Part shown: positions 35,429 through 44,979 of the stretch, piece by piece | How the letters are laid out: every line of letters starts with the position of its first letter | How positions within the stretch are numbered: position 1 is the stretch's first letter | NCBI GenBank assembly: GCA_050331575.1 | Contig: JBHJGS010000035.1 | Span: 17,736-81,735, forward strand | Length of the DNA stretch: 64,000 nucleotides | Reading direction: 5' to 3' | Source of the DNA: JBHJGS01 sp050331575 | Lineage (GTDB): Bacteria > Pseudomonadota > Alphaproteobacteria > Sphingomonadales > Rhodothalassiaceae | Notes under the pieces: generated by a model | The model's input: only the letters and a program-made list of their open reading frames with translations | What the model was told of the DNA's origin: nothing | Database searches by the model: none | Position numbers and translations under genes: made by a program

Positions 35429-37180
35429 ATGGGCCGGGACGCGCTGCTGAAAAACTATTGGGCGTGGATGACCAATGGCCAGCCGGTCTCGATCCGCGGG
35501 CTGACCGGGCCGGCCGGGCGCGGCAAGACCCGCTTCGCGCTGGAATTGTGCCGCGACGCCGCGGAGGTCAACGATTGGACGGCCGGCTTCGCCACCAGCA
35601 GCGAACTCAGCCGCTTCAGCGCACAGGCCAATGCGGCGGACTGGGGCTGGTCTATGCCGGCGCTGGTGGTGGTGGATTATGCCGCGGGCTCGGCCAAGGC
35701 GCTGCGCCACTGGCTGGACGAGCTGGCCGACAATCCCCAGCTTAGCGACCCGGAAACCGGGGCCAAGCGCCCGCTGCGCATCTTATTGATGGACCGCAGC
35801 ATCGATCCGGACCAGGCCTGGTGGGCGGACCTGTTCTGCCGCAGGGACGGGCCCGGCACCATGGTGGCAGCGATGCTGGACCGGCCCGAGCCCCAGGCCC
35901 TGCCCGCCATTCAAGAGGCGGCCAATCAGCGGGCGATCATGAATGCGGTGCTGGACCAGGCCGGCGCTGACTTGCGCGTGCCCGAAGAAGGCCAGGACCC
36001 GGCGTGGGACCGGGCGCTCGACCCGGCCCAGACCGCCTGGGCGGGCGATCCGCTGTTTCTGATGATGGCCGCCCTTTTGGCCAAGGAGAAGGACATCGCG
36101 CAGGTGTTCGCCCTGTCCCGGCAGGATCTGGCGTTTGAACTGGCCGCCCGCGAACGCAGCCGCATTGCACGCATCGCCGAAGAGCGCACCGGCAGCCATG
36201 CCCAAGCCAGGCTGCTCTGCCATCTGGCCGCGGCGGTGACGCTGCTGGACGGCGTGGACCGCGCCCGCTTGCCCGCGCTCATCGAACAAGAGGCCCAGGC
36301 CACGGGGCACGCCCTGCCAGAAGGCTGGGCGCCGGTGATGGCGTTGCTGAGCGAAATCATGGCGCCGCGCGGGGACGGCGCCGATGCCCTGCGCCCGGAC
36401 ATGCTGGGCGAGGCCCATCCGCTCACCCTGCTGGGCGACCGGGGGGCAAGCACCCAGGACGCGGCGGTGGCGCGTATCGCCGCCCACGCCCCGGCGCAGG
36501 CGGGCCGGGTGCTGATCCGCGCCTGCCAAAACTATGCCCCGGCGGGGCGGGAAGAGCCCCTGCGCTGGCTGGAAGCCGTGTTTCAGGACCGGGAGATCGG
36601 CAGCGCGGACGATGTCCTCGTCCTCATAGAGGTCGCCAATAGCCTGCCCGCTGACACTCTGGCCCTGCGCGCCTTCGCAGCGCGGATGTTTGCAACAATT
36701 GTGCAAATCGCGCGCGCCCAGGGTGCCGGGCCGGCGGATCATCCGCGGACGCCGGTTCTGGCTGTAGGTCTCAACAATCTCGCGCATCGCTTCAGCGCTC
36801 TCGGCCGGCGGGAGGAGGCGTTGGCGGCGGCGGAAGAGGCGGTCACGCTCCGCCGCGCCCTGGCAGCGGCCCGGCCGGACGCCTTCACCCCCGCTCTGGC
36901 CACGAGCCTCTCGGTTCTCGGCGACCAGCATGCCGGGCTGGCGCACTGGCAGGCGGCGTTGGACGCCTATGCTGAAGCGGCCCAACGCCTAACCCCCTAT
37001 ATGGCGCGCCTGCCGCAGGCCTTTGGCGGACTTTATGTGCAAAATATGCGCGACCTGATCCGCGCCATGATAGCGGCGGGCAGGGACCCGGCGGCGATTG
37101 ACGCCACGATCCAAGACCTGAACCCGCCGATGGACGCGCTGCGGGCGGCGGGCTTTTTTAACCAGGAAGGAGAGGCATGA
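35429..37180 (+). CDS. STAND-type NTPase with TPR repeats (NLR-like), 5' end frameshifted
   Basis: From ATG 35429 there are 583 residues, and the frame is open back to 35324. The Walker A loop GPAGRGKT is at residues 27-34, and a Walker B-type strand ALVVVDY at 78-84. LRILLMDRS is a sensor-like strand. A helical middle (about 200-400) follows, with TPR-like repeats near residues 440-530 (NLAHRFSALGRREEALAAAEEA; LGDQHAGLAHWQAALDAYAEA). This is the architecture of NLR-related STAND ATPases, which oligomerise on sensing a trigger. The stop overlaps the start of the small partner gene. Together with the 35239 fragment it probably forms one protein of about 645 residues. A defence or programmed-death role is inference. 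Confidence 0.75.
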   Translation: MGRDALLKNYWAWMTNGQPVSIRGLTGPAGRGKTRFALELCRDAAEVNDWTAGFATSSELSRFSAQANAADWGWSMPALVVVDYAAGSAKALRHWLDELADNPQLSDPETGAKRPLRILLMDRSIDPDQAWWADLFCRRDGPGTMVAAMLDRPEPQALPAIQEAANQRAIMNAVLDQAGADLRVPEEGQDPAWDRALDPAQTAWAGDPLFLMMAALLAKEKDIAQVFALSRQDLAFELAARERSRIARIAEERTGSHAQARLLCHLAAAVTLLDGVDRARLPALIEQEAQATGHALPEGWAPVMALLSEIMAPRGDGADALRPDMLGEAHPLTLLGDRGASTQDAAVARIAAHAPAQAGRVLIRACQNYAPAGREEPLRWLEAVFQDREIGSADDVLVLIEVANSLPADTLALRAFAARMFATIVQIARAQGAGPADHPRTPVLAVGLNNLAHRFSALGRREEALAAAEEAVTLRRALAAARPDAFTPALATSLSVLGDQHAGLAHWQAALDAYAEAAQRLTPYMARLPQAFGGLYVQNMRDLIRAMIAAGRDPAAIDATIQDLNPPMDALRAAGFFNQEGEA

Positions 37181-37605
37181 TGGAAGCCTTGGTGGCATCA
37201 GCGCTCACCTGGCTCACCAAGCGAGCCAAGGCCTTGGGCCAGGGGCTGGCGGACAAGCTCGCCCACAGTGCTGAACAAAAGCTGCTGGCCTGGCTGCAAG
37301 CCCGGCTGGACGCCCGCGGCGATGGCGCGGCGTTGGAGAAACTGGCGGCCAAGCCCGAGGCGTCTTCCGCGCACAGCCGCGCCCGCGGCGCGCTTTTGGA
37401 GCTGTTGGAAGAAGAGGACCGCGCCGCGGAGGAACTCAAGGCCCTGCTCGAGGCCCTGCCGGCGACGGTGCGCCCCGAGATCCGCCAGGAAATGGCTATG
37501 ACCGGTAATAACAATGTCGGTATGCAAATCGCCGGGGATGGCACCCACATCGGCAATATCACAACCGGCGGCGCGTCGCGCGGTAAAGGCGTCGATCAGG
37601 CCTGA
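37177..37605 (+). CDS. Small helical protein with C-terminal RHIM/BASS-like motif, putative effector
   Basis: A 142-residue product, translationally coupled to the STAND gene (ATGA). The first 100 residues are helical, beginning with an amphipathic stretch ALTWLTKRAKALGQGLADKL and continuing with Ala/Leu/Glu-rich helices. The last 35 residues switch to a Gly/Asn-rich pattern, GNNNVGMQIAGDGTHIGNIT. That tail resembles the motif at the start of the upstream STAND gene (VQILGDHNRI against MQIAGDGTHI). An effector domain in front and an amyloid motif behind is the layout reported for bacterial NLR effectors that are seeded by their partner. No catalytic residues are visible; membrane damage is one possibility. 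Function is inferred. Confidence 0.6.
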   Translation: MMEALVASALTWLTKRAKALGQGLADKLAHSAEQKLLAWLQARLDARGDGAALEKLAAKPEASSAHSRARGALLELLEEEDRAAEELKALLEALPATVRPEIRQEMAMTGNNNVGMQIAGDGTHIGNITTGGASRGKGVDQA

Positions 37606-37771
37606 GACAGCGAAGAACCGGCCGGGCGGGGCTGGGCCGCTTTAGGTTTGGCCGCCGGGGCCGTGGGCGGCTGGCGAACCAGCTGCGGGCGAGACTCGTT
37701 GCGGTCCTTGAAGATCGCAACGGCCAGAGGACGCGCGTATCGGCGGCTTTTTCTCTTTCTCCGAACAGCAT

Positions 37772-39052
37772 GTGCTGATGGCGTCGGCGGGGCTGGCGCT
37801 GCTGCTGGGCTATTGGTTGCCGCGGATCTTATTCCGGCGGCCGCCCTCGGCCACGGCGCTGCTGATGCTGACCGGTCTGGCGGCGTTTCATCTGGTGCCG
37901 GGCATGCCGCAGACGCCCTCGCCGGTTGAGGCGCCGGCGCTGTGGGAGCGGACCAGCGAACTGGTGGTGATCATCGTGCTGTTCGCTACCGGGCTGCGGA
38001 TCGACGAGATCCCCGCCTATCGCCGTTGGCGCCCGACGATCCGCCTGCTCGCCGTGTCGATGCCGGTCAGCATCGCGGCGGTGGCGCTTTTGGGCGTCGG
38101 CTTTGTCGGCATGAGCGCAGCCGGCGCGGTGATCCTGGGGGCGGTGCTGGCGCCGACCGATCCGGTGCTGGCCGGCGATGTGCAAGTCGGCCCGCCGCTG
38201 GAAGGCGGCGAGCATCCGGTGCGCTTCACCCTGACCACCGAGGCCGGCTTGAATGACGGGCTGGCCTTTCCCTTCGTGGCGCTGGGCCTGGTGATCGCGG
38301 CGGACGGGCTCAATCCCTCGGCCTGGGGGCTGACCTGGCTGCTTCAGGACGTGCTATACCGGGTCGGCATCGGCGCGGCCCTGGGGGCGCTGATCGGCTG
38401 GGCGCTGGGCCGGATCCTGTTCACCGGCCGCTTCGGCACGGCTTTGGCGGACACCGGACCGGGTGTCATCGCCTTGGCCGGGGTCTTGATCTGTTATGGC
38501 GCGGTGGAACTGGCCGAGGGCTATGGCTTTATCGCCGTGTTCGTGGCGGGGCTGGTGTGCCGGCGGGTCGAGGCGGAGCATCTGTTCCACCGCCGCCTGC
38601 ACAATTTCAGCGAGGCCATCGAACAGGCGATCACCGCGGTGTTGCTGGTGCTGTTGGGCAGCATCTTGCCGGCGCTGTGGCCCTATCTGGATTGGCAGCA
38701 TGCCGTGCTCGGCCTGGGGCTGTTGCTGGTGATCCGGCCGCTGAGCGCCTGGCTGTGCCTGCTGGGCACCGATCTGGTCGGTCGGGAGCGCGCGGTCACC
38801 GCCTTCTTCGGCGTGCGCGGCGTGGGCTCGATCTACTATCTTGGCTATGCCGCGCGCCACGGCGATTTGGCCGAGGCCGGGCAGGCCTGGGCCCTGGTCG
38901 CCTTCACCATATTGGCCTCCAGCCTGCTGCACGGCTTGACCGCCCGGCCGCTGGTGCATCGGGTGATCGGCAGCCTGGCCCGGGCGCCCGCGTCGCCGTC
39001 GCCGTCATCGCCCGCCAAGGCAGGGGGCGTGGCCGATCATTCCGCCAGTTGA
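37772..39052 (+). CDS. CPA1-family Na+(K+)/H+ antiporter
   Basis: Inner-membrane cation/proton antiporter of 426 residues with about 12 helices. Key CPA1 segments are ILGAVLAPTDPVLAGDVQVG (ion-site Asp), FTLTTEAGLNDGLAFPFV (Glu and the ND pair), and FFGVRGVGSIYYLGYA with the conserved Arg. The start is GTG at 37772; an ATG at 37778 is an alternative. The gene follows the small effector-like gene by 166 bases, in which I see no gene. Its end overlaps the convergent RND gene by 16 bases. Confidence 0.9.
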   Translation: MLMASAGLALLLGYWLPRILFRRPPSATALLMLTGLAAFHLVPGMPQTPSPVEAPALWERTSELVVIIVLFATGLRIDEIPAYRRWRPTIRLLAVSMPVSIAAVALLGVGFVGMSAAGAVILGAVLAPTDPVLAGDVQVGPPLEGGEHPVRFTLTTEAGLNDGLAFPFVALGLVIAADGLNPSAWGLTWLLQDVLYRVGIGAALGALIGWALGRILFTGRFGTALADTGPGVIALAGVLICYGAVELAEGYGFIAVFVAGLVCRRVEAEHLFHRRLHNFSEAIEQAITAVLLVLLGSILPALWPYLDWQHAVLGLGLLLVIRPLSAWLCLLGTDLVGRERAVTAFFGVRGVGSIYYLGYAARHGDLAEAGQAWALVAFTILASSLLHGLTARPLVHRVIGSLARAPASPSPSSPAKAGGVADHSAS

Positions 39053-42000
39053 GAGCCGACGCCTGTGTCGGGGCGGTCGCCTTGCTGTTGTTTCAGGCGT
39101 TGCGACTGGAAGCCGGGGGATTTGGTGTAGGGTGCGAGCAGGTCGTAGAACACCGGCACCACGAAAAGGGTGAAGAAGGTCGCCACCGACACGCCCCAGA
39201 AGATCGTCACGCCGATGGTCTCCCGGCTGGCCGATCCCGCACCAGAGGCCAGGATCAGCGGCACCGCGCCGATCGCCGTCGACAGCGAGGTCATGATGAT
39301 CGGCCTGAGCCGCAGCAAGGACGCCTCGACCAGCGCGTCGCGGATCGCCTTGCCCTCATCACGCAGCTGATTGGCGAATTCCACGATCAGGATGCCATTC
39401 TTGGCGGCGATGCCGATCAGGATCACCAGCGCCACCTGCGAATAGATGTTCAGCGTGCTGCCCGCCAAATAAAGCCCCAACAGCCCGCCAGCGATCGCCA
39501 GCGGCACGGTCAGCATGATCACCAGGGGATGGATGAAGCTTTCGAACTGACCGGCCAGGATCAAGAACACCACCAGCAGCGCCATGCCGAACACGAAGAA
39601 CAGCGCCCCGCCGGCCTCGCGATATTCCCGGCTTTCGCCCTTATAGTCGATATTGGTGACATTGGGCAGTTCGGTGCGCACCACGCGATTGAGATCATCC
39701 AGCGCCTGGCCCAGGGTGTAGCCGGGCGCGACATTGGCGGTCAGCGTCAGCGCGCGGATGCGGTTGAACCGGTTCAGGCTGGCCGAGCCGGCCTGCTCGC
39801 GCAGTTGCACCACGCTGGACAGCGGGATCAGTTCGCCGGTGCGGCCGGAGCGGACATAGGAATTCAGAATGTCCGCCGGCTGGTCCCGGTCGGCATCCTT
39901 GGCGCGCAGGATGACGTCATATTCCTCGCCCTTGTCGATGAAGGTGGTGACGCGCCGGCCGCCCAGCAGGGTTTCCAACGTGCGCCCGATCGCCTGCATC
40001 GACACGCCCAGATCCGCTGCCCGGTCGCGGTCGATGGCGACGCGGATCTGCGGCTGGGTCGGGCGATAGTCGGTATCCACCTCGGTGATCGAGGGCAGCT
40101 TGGCGGCCTCGGCCTCCAGCACCTCCTGGTAGCGCGCCAGCTGTTCATAGGTATCGCCGCCGATGACGAACTCCACCGGCTGGCGGCCGCCGCCCGACGT
40201 GATGCCCTGGCGCATGATCAGGAAGGTCTGCACGCCGGTCAGGTCAGCGAATTTGCCGCGCAACTCCTGCATGATCTCCTCGCCGGAGCGCTCGCGCTGA
40301 TCCCACGGCACCAGGGTGACGATCCCGAAGGCGTCATTGCTGCCGTCATTGCGCACCAGCACCACCTGCGCCTCTTCGGTCTCGTTCCACAGATAAAGCG
40401 CCCGATCCTCAATCTCCCGGGTGAACCGCTTCATATAATCAAAGCCCGCCCCTTCCGGCCCGCGGATGGAGATGAAGAAGGCGCCGCGATCCTCTGATGG
40501 CGCCAATTCCTGCGGCACGCTGACATAAAGCCCGGCGATCAGCACCATCGCCCCGGCATAGACCAGCCCGACCAGCCATTTGCGCTTGAAGAAAAAGTCC
40601 AGCGAGCGGGCATAGGCCGCCTGGGTGCGCAAGAAAGCGGCATCGACCTTCTGGTTCAGCCATGGCTTTGGCCCGGTCTTGCGCAACAGCTTGGAACTGA
40701 GCATCGGCGTCAGGGTCAGCGCCACCAGGCTGGAAAACGCCACGGCGGCGGCCAGGGTGATGGCCAGTTCGCTGAACAGCCGGCCAACATTGCCGGCCAG
40801 GAACGGGATCGGCAGGAACACGCCGATCAGCACCAGGGTGGTGGCGATCACCGCAAAGCCCACCTGGCGCGCGCCGCGATAGGCCGCTAACAAGCGCGGC
40901 TCGCCCGCTTCGACGCGGCGGTAGATATTCTCCAGCACCACGATGGCGTCGTCGACCACCAGGCCGATTGCCAGCACCAAGGCCAGAAGCGTCAACAGAT
41001 TGATGGTCAGGCCCAGCGCATAAAGCACCGTGAAGGAGGCGATCACGCAGACCGGCACGGTCACCGCCGGCACGATCACCGTGCGCAGGCTGCCCAGAAA
41101 CACGTAGAGCACGATGAACACCAGCAGCATCGCCACGCCCAGCGTGATATACACCTCGTCGATGGCCTCGGAGATGAACAGCGAGCTGTCGAAGCTCAAC
41201 TCCAGGTCCATGCCTTCGGGAAGCGTGTCGCGAATGCGGTCGATCTCGGCGCGCACGCCCTCGGCCACCGCCAAGGTGTTGGAGGTGGATTGTCGCACGA
41301 TGCCCAGACCGACCCGGTTGATGCCATTGCCGCGGAACTCGGTGCGGTCATTCTCCGAACCCAGATAGATGCGCGCCACCTCGCCCAGCCGGGTCAGGTG
41401 GCCGTCCTCGCCCTGGCGCAGCACCAAGCGGTTGAAATCCTCCGGCCGGACATATTCCCGCTCCAGCCGCACGGTGAAGTCAGTCAGTTCGCTTTCGACA
41501 TTGCCGGCCGGCAATTCCAGATTTTCCCGCCGCAAGGCGGCCTCGACATCCTCCACGGTCAATTGCCGGGCGGCCAGCGCCTCCCGATCCAGATCGATGC
41601 GGATGGCATAGCGCTGTTCGCCGCCGACCCGCACGCGGGCCACCCCATCCACGACCGACAGCCGGTCGACGATGTTGCGGTCGGCATAATCGGTCAGCTG
41701 CAGCGTATCCAGGATCGGACTGGACAAGGAGAACCACATGATCGGCCGGGTGTCGCTGTCGACCTTGGAGATTTCCGGCGGATCGGCCTCTTCCGGCAGA
41801 TTGTCGAGCACGCGGCTGACCCGGTCACGCACATCATTGGCCGCGGCGTCGACATCCCGGTCCAGATTGAATTCGATGACGATGGACGAACCGCCGTCGC
41901 GGCTGCTGGAGGTGATCGTGCGGATGCCTTCGATGCCGGCGATGCGGCCTTCGATCAATTGTGTGACGCGGGTTTCCACGATCGCGGCGGAGGCCCCGGG

Positions 42001-42153
42001 ATAGTCGGTGTCGACCGAGACAATCGGTGGATCGATATCGGGGATCTCGCGCACCGGCAGGCGGCTGAACGAGATGATCCCGAACGCCACCAGCAGAAGG
42101 CTCAAAACCGTGGCGAAGACCGGGCGCTTGACCGCGATGTCGGACAGGATCAT
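39037..42153 (-). CDS. RND efflux transporter permease (HAE1-type)
   Basis: A 1038-residue inner-membrane pump with the AcrB/MdtB plan: 12 helices and two large periplasmic loops. It opens MILSDIAVKRPVFATVLSLLL. The proton-relay helix shows LVLAIGLVVDDAIVVLENIYR with the conserved DD pair, and LILIGIAAKNGILIVEFANQL-type sequence is in the second half. The start overlaps the membrane-fusion gene stop (ATGA). No outer-membrane TolC gene is adjacent, so a shared TolC is likely. Substrates are unknown. Confidence 0.95.
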   Translation of the reverse strand: MILSDIAVKRPVFATVLSLLLVAFGIISFSRLPVREIPDIDPPIVSVDTDYPGASAAIVETRVTQLIEGRIAGIEGIRTITSSSRDGGSSIVIEFNLDRDVDAAANDVRDRVSRVLDNLPEEADPPEISKVDSDTRPIMWFSLSSPILDTLQLTDYADRNIVDRLSVVDGVARVRVGGEQRYAIRIDLDREALAARQLTVEDVEAALRRENLELPAGNVESELTDFTVRLEREYVRPEDFNRLVLRQGEDGHLTRLGEVARIYLGSENDRTEFRGNGINRVGLGIVRQSTSNTLAVAEGVRAEIDRIRDTLPEGMDLELSFDSSLFISEAIDEVYITLGVAMLLVFIVLYVFLGSLRTVIVPAVTVPVCVIASFTVLYALGLTINLLTLLALVLAIGLVVDDAIVVLENIYRRVEAGEPRLLAAYRGARQVGFAVIATTLVLIGVFLPIPFLAGNVGRLFSELAITLAAAVAFSSLVALTLTPMLSSKLLRKTGPKPWLNQKVDAAFLRTQAAYARSLDFFFKRKWLVGLVYAGAMVLIAGLYVSVPQELAPSEDRGAFFISIRGPEGAGFDYMKRFTREIEDRALYLWNETEEAQVVLVRNDGSNDAFGIVTLVPWDQRERSGEEIMQELRGKFADLTGVQTFLIMRQGITSGGGRQPVEFVIGGDTYEQLARYQEVLEAEAAKLPSITEVDTDYRPTQPQIRVAIDRDRAADLGVSMQAIGRTLETLLGGRRVTTFIDKGEEYDVILRAKDADRDQPADILNSYVRSGRTGELIPLSSVVQLREQAGSASLNRFNRIRALTLTANVAPGYTLGQALDDLNRVVRTELPNVTNIDYKGESREYREAGGALFFVFGMALLVVFLILAGQFESFIHPLVIMLTVPLAIAGGLLGLYLAGSTLNIYSQVALVILIGIAAKNGILIVEFANQLRDEGKAIRDALVEASLLRLRPIIMTSLSTAIGAVPLILASGAGSASRETIGVTIFWGVSVATFFTLFVVPVFYDLLAPYTKSPGFQSQRLKQQQGDRPDTGVGSQLAE

Positions 42154-43253
42154 GACGCCTGACCTCCTGCCGCGGCCGGCTCGTCGGGCATATCCTCGCC
42201 GTTTCGGCGCACGATGCGGGCGCTGGCGCCGTCACGCAGGCGCAAGGTGCCGATGGTGACGACATCCTCGCCGACCTCCACGCCGGAGCGGATTTCCGCG
42301 ATGCCTGGGCGGCGGGTGCCCAGCGTCACCTCGCGGCGCTCGGCCAGGCCTTGGTCATCGACGATGAACAGATATTGCCGTTCACCAACCGGCACCAAGG
42401 CGCTTTCCGCCACACCCACCGCCTGCCGCTGGTTGGAGATCAAGGTCACCGCCATAAGCATGCCCGGACGCAGCTTCTTGTCTTCATTGGGCAGTTCCGC
42501 GCGCACGGTGACCGCGCGGCTGACCGGATCAACGCGCGAGGAGATCGTGCGCACCACGCCTTGGAAGGTCTCATTCGGGAAGGCTGGTGCCGTCACCTCG
42601 ATGCGCTGGCCCTCCTCGATGGCGGACAAAAACCGCTCCGGCACCGCGAAATCAACGCGCACAGGCGTGATATCATCCAGCGTGGTAATCTCCTCGCCCG
42701 GCGAGACCAAGGTGCCAGGCGACACCCGCCGCAGCCCAAGCACGCCGTCGAACGGTGCCCGGATCACCCGGTCGCGCAGGCGCGCATCGGCCGCGGCCAG
42801 GCGCGAACGGGCGGCAGCGACCAGGCGGCGGGATTCATCCAGCCGCGCCTGGGTGGCATTGCCGCGCTGAACCAATTCCTCATCGCGCTCCAGTCGCTGT
42901 TCGGCCTCGCGCAGGATGGCCTCGGCCTCTTCATGCTGGGCGACCTCTTCAGCGCTGGTCAGTTCCACCAGGATATCACCTTCTTCGACGATATCGCCGT
43001 CATCGAAGCGCACATTCTGCACCGTATCGGAGACCCGCGCGGTCATCGTGACCGACTCACTGGCAATCACCGAACCAACGGATTGAATGCGGTCGTCGAA
43101 GCTGTGCAGGCGCGCGGTTTCCACCTCAACGGCAACCGGCCCGCCGCGAAAGCCGCGGCCATCGCCGCCTCCGGCGGTTTGCAGAAGGTAGAGGCCGGCC
43201 CCGGCGAGCGCGGCAGTGAACAAGAGCAACAGCAAGGTGGAGGCAAGCTTCAT
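42150..43253 (-). CDS. RND efflux periplasmic adaptor (membrane fusion protein)
   Basis: A 367-residue adaptor linking the pump to an outer-membrane channel. It has an N-terminal membrane anchor (LASTLLLLLFTAALAGAGLYL), a lipoyl/hairpin region (VRFDDGDIVEEGDILVELTSAEE, with a coiled coil around QRLERDEELVQRGNATQARLDESRR), and beta-barrel segments (IRAPFDGVLGLRRVSPGTLVSPG). The ATG at 43253 fits the anchor; the open frame to 43313 adds an atypical leader. It is the first gene of the pump operon. Confidence 0.92.
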   Translation of the reverse strand: MKLASTLLLLLFTAALAGAGLYLLQTAGGGDGRGFRGGPVAVEVETARLHSFDDRIQSVGSVIASESVTMTARVSDTVQNVRFDDGDIVEEGDILVELTSAEEVAQHEEAEAILREAEQRLERDEELVQRGNATQARLDESRRLVAAARSRLAAADARLRDRVIRAPFDGVLGLRRVSPGTLVSPGEEITTLDDITPVRVDFAVPERFLSAIEEGQRIEVTAPAFPNETFQGVVRTISSRVDPVSRAVTVRAELPNEDKKLRPGMLMAVTLISNQRQAVGVAESALVPVGERQYLFIVDDQGLAERREVTLGTRRPGIAEIRSGVEVGEDVVTIGTLRLRDGASARIVRRNGEDMPDEPAAAGGQAS

Positions 43254-43406
43254 GGGCAAAAGTCCGTGAGGTCTTCCAGAGGCGGCGGGTCGAAGGCAAC
43301 GCTCCTGCCCCATATAATCTAGGGGCGCGGGCGGGATGGCGCCAGCGTGCTATAGGCAGCGGATAGTTAACGATAGCGTTACGAATGACGGAAAGACAGG
43401 TGATTG

Positions 43407-44939
43407 ATGAGCGCAGGGCGGCACGCGGTGATTGTGGGGGTGGCGCAAAGCGTGGACCGGGATGAGCCGAGCGCGGATAGCCCGTCGCCCCAGGACAGGC
43501 TGGCTGAGGTGGCGCGCCAGGCTCTGGCGGACAGCGGCGCCTCCGGCCCTGTCAGTGCTGATACGGTGGCGGTCGTCCGGCTGTTCTCCGACAGCGCGCC
43601 CAATTATCAAAGCCCGTTCGGCAAAAGCGACAATTACCCCTTGAGCCTGGCTCGTCGGCTGGGATGGCAGCCCGCGCGGCTGCTCTATCCGGTGGTCGGG
43701 GGCAACACGCCGCAAGCCCTGGTCAACGCGCTCGCCGAGAAGATCGCGCAAGGCCGCAGCGAGGTGGCGCTGATCGCCGGGGTCGAGGCGATCCGCACCA
43801 GCCGTCGGGCGGCCAAGCTGGGGCTGGCGCTGGACTGGTCGGAAACCACCGGCCAGCCGCCAAAGATCTGGGGCGAGATGAAATGGGGCTGCACCGGTCA
43901 TGAAATGGCCCACGGCATTGCCGCCCCGTCCGAGGTCTATCCGCTGTTCGAAACCGCCCTGATGCATGCGGCCGCCCGCACGCCTCAGGCGCATCGCCAG
44001 CAGATCGGCGAGCTTATGGCGCGCTTATCCAAGGTGGCAGCGGACAATCCTTTCGCGGCCCAGCCGGTGGCACGCAGCCCGGAGGAACTGATCACACCGA
44101 GCACGGATAATCGCCTGGTTGCCTGGCCTTATACGAAATTCCTCAACGCCAATGATAGCGTCGATCAGGCCGCTGCGGTGCTGATGATGAGTGCGGAGCG
44201 CGCCGATGCGTTGGGCGTGCCGCCGGACCGGCGCATCCATTTATGGGGCAGTGCGGAGCTGACCGACAAATGGTTCGTCAGCGATCGCGTGGCCTATGAC
44301 CGCAGCCCGGCGATCGAACGCGGCGCTGCTGCTGCGCTGGACCAGGCCGGGGTTGGCCTGGACGATATCGCCCTGTTCGACCTTTACAGCTGCTTTCCCT
44401 CCGCCGTGGAGATCGCCTGCCAGGCCCTTGGCTTGGCACAAGAGGATCCCCGCGGGCTGACGGTAACCGGCGGGCTGCCCTATTTCGGCGGACCGGGCAA
44501 CAATTACAGTCTGCATGCCATCGCGGAGATGGCGGCGCGCCTGCGCGCCCGCCCCACCGATCTGGGCCTGATCACCGCCAATGGTTGGTATCTCACCAAA
44601 CATGCCATGGCGGTCTATGGCGCGCGGCCGCCGCGCCAGCTCTACCGCCGCCGCGATTTGCGCGATCTGCAGACGGTCATCGATACAGAGCCGTCTCCGC
44701 CGGTAAGCGAAGCCCCGACCGGGCCGGCGCGGATCGAGACCTACACCGTCAGCTTCGACCGCACCGGTCCCAGCCGCGCAATCCTGATCGGCAGGCTAAA
44801 GGCCGACGGCGCCCGCTTCATCGCCAATATCCCGGCTGAGGACGCTGATGCGCTGGCAAGCCTGATGGCCGCGGATCAGGTTGGACAGTCGATCGAGGTC
44901 CACACCGAGCGGGGCCGCAGCCGGGCCCGGCTTGTTTGA
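43407..44939 (+). CDS. SCP-x-like thiolase-fold protein with C-terminal OB-like domain, catalytic residues missing
   Basis: A 510-residue thiolase-superfamily protein. HAVIVGVAQSVDRDE is the start of the fold. LFDLYSCFPSAVEIACQALGL corresponds to the ELHDCFSxNELLTYEALGL segment of SCP-x thiolases, and a C-terminal acyl-binding OB-like domain follows (ETYTVSFDRTGPSRAILIGRL). The position of the nucleophilic Cys reads VVGGNTPQALV and contains no Cys, and the GHPxGATG His is replaced in GGPGNNYSLHA. It may bind acyl-CoA without classical thiolase activity. ATG 43407 is preferred to the TTG at 43404. It is divergent from the efflux operon. Confidence 0.75.
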   Translation: MSAGRHAVIVGVAQSVDRDEPSADSPSPQDRLAEVARQALADSGASGPVSADTVAVVRLFSDSAPNYQSPFGKSDNYPLSLARRLGWQPARLLYPVVGGNTPQALVNALAEKIAQGRSEVALIAGVEAIRTSRRAAKLGLALDWSETTGQPPKIWGEMKWGCTGHEMAHGIAAPSEVYPLFETALMHAAARTPQAHRQQIGELMARLSKVAADNPFAAQPVARSPEELITPSTDNRLVAWPYTKFLNANDSVDQAAAVLMMSAERADALGVPPDRRIHLWGSAELTDKWFVSDRVAYDRSPAIERGAAAALDQAGVGLDDIALFDLYSCFPSAVEIACQALGLAQEDPRGLTVTGGLPYFGGPGNNYSLHAIAEMAARLRARPTDLGLITANGWYLTKHAMAVYGARPPRQLYRRRDLRDLQTVIDTEPSPPVSEAPTGPARIETYTVSFDRTGPSRAILIGRLKADGARFIANIPAEDADALASLMAADQVGQSIEVHTERGRSRARLV

Positions 44940-44979
44940 CCGCTTGCCCAGTGACCTGCCGCTCGGATAAGACAAGGCC

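Noticed and set aside
37606..37771. Gap between the small effector-like gene and the antiporter, with a GTTGCG/CGCAAC inverted repeat
   Set aside because: Stem of six bases with a 12-base loop and no T run; no gene found in either strand.
43368..43381. Short inverted repeat TAACG-ATAG-CGTTA between the efflux and thiolase genes, possible regulator site
   Set aside because: Five-base arms are too short to call an operator without a regulator gene nearby.
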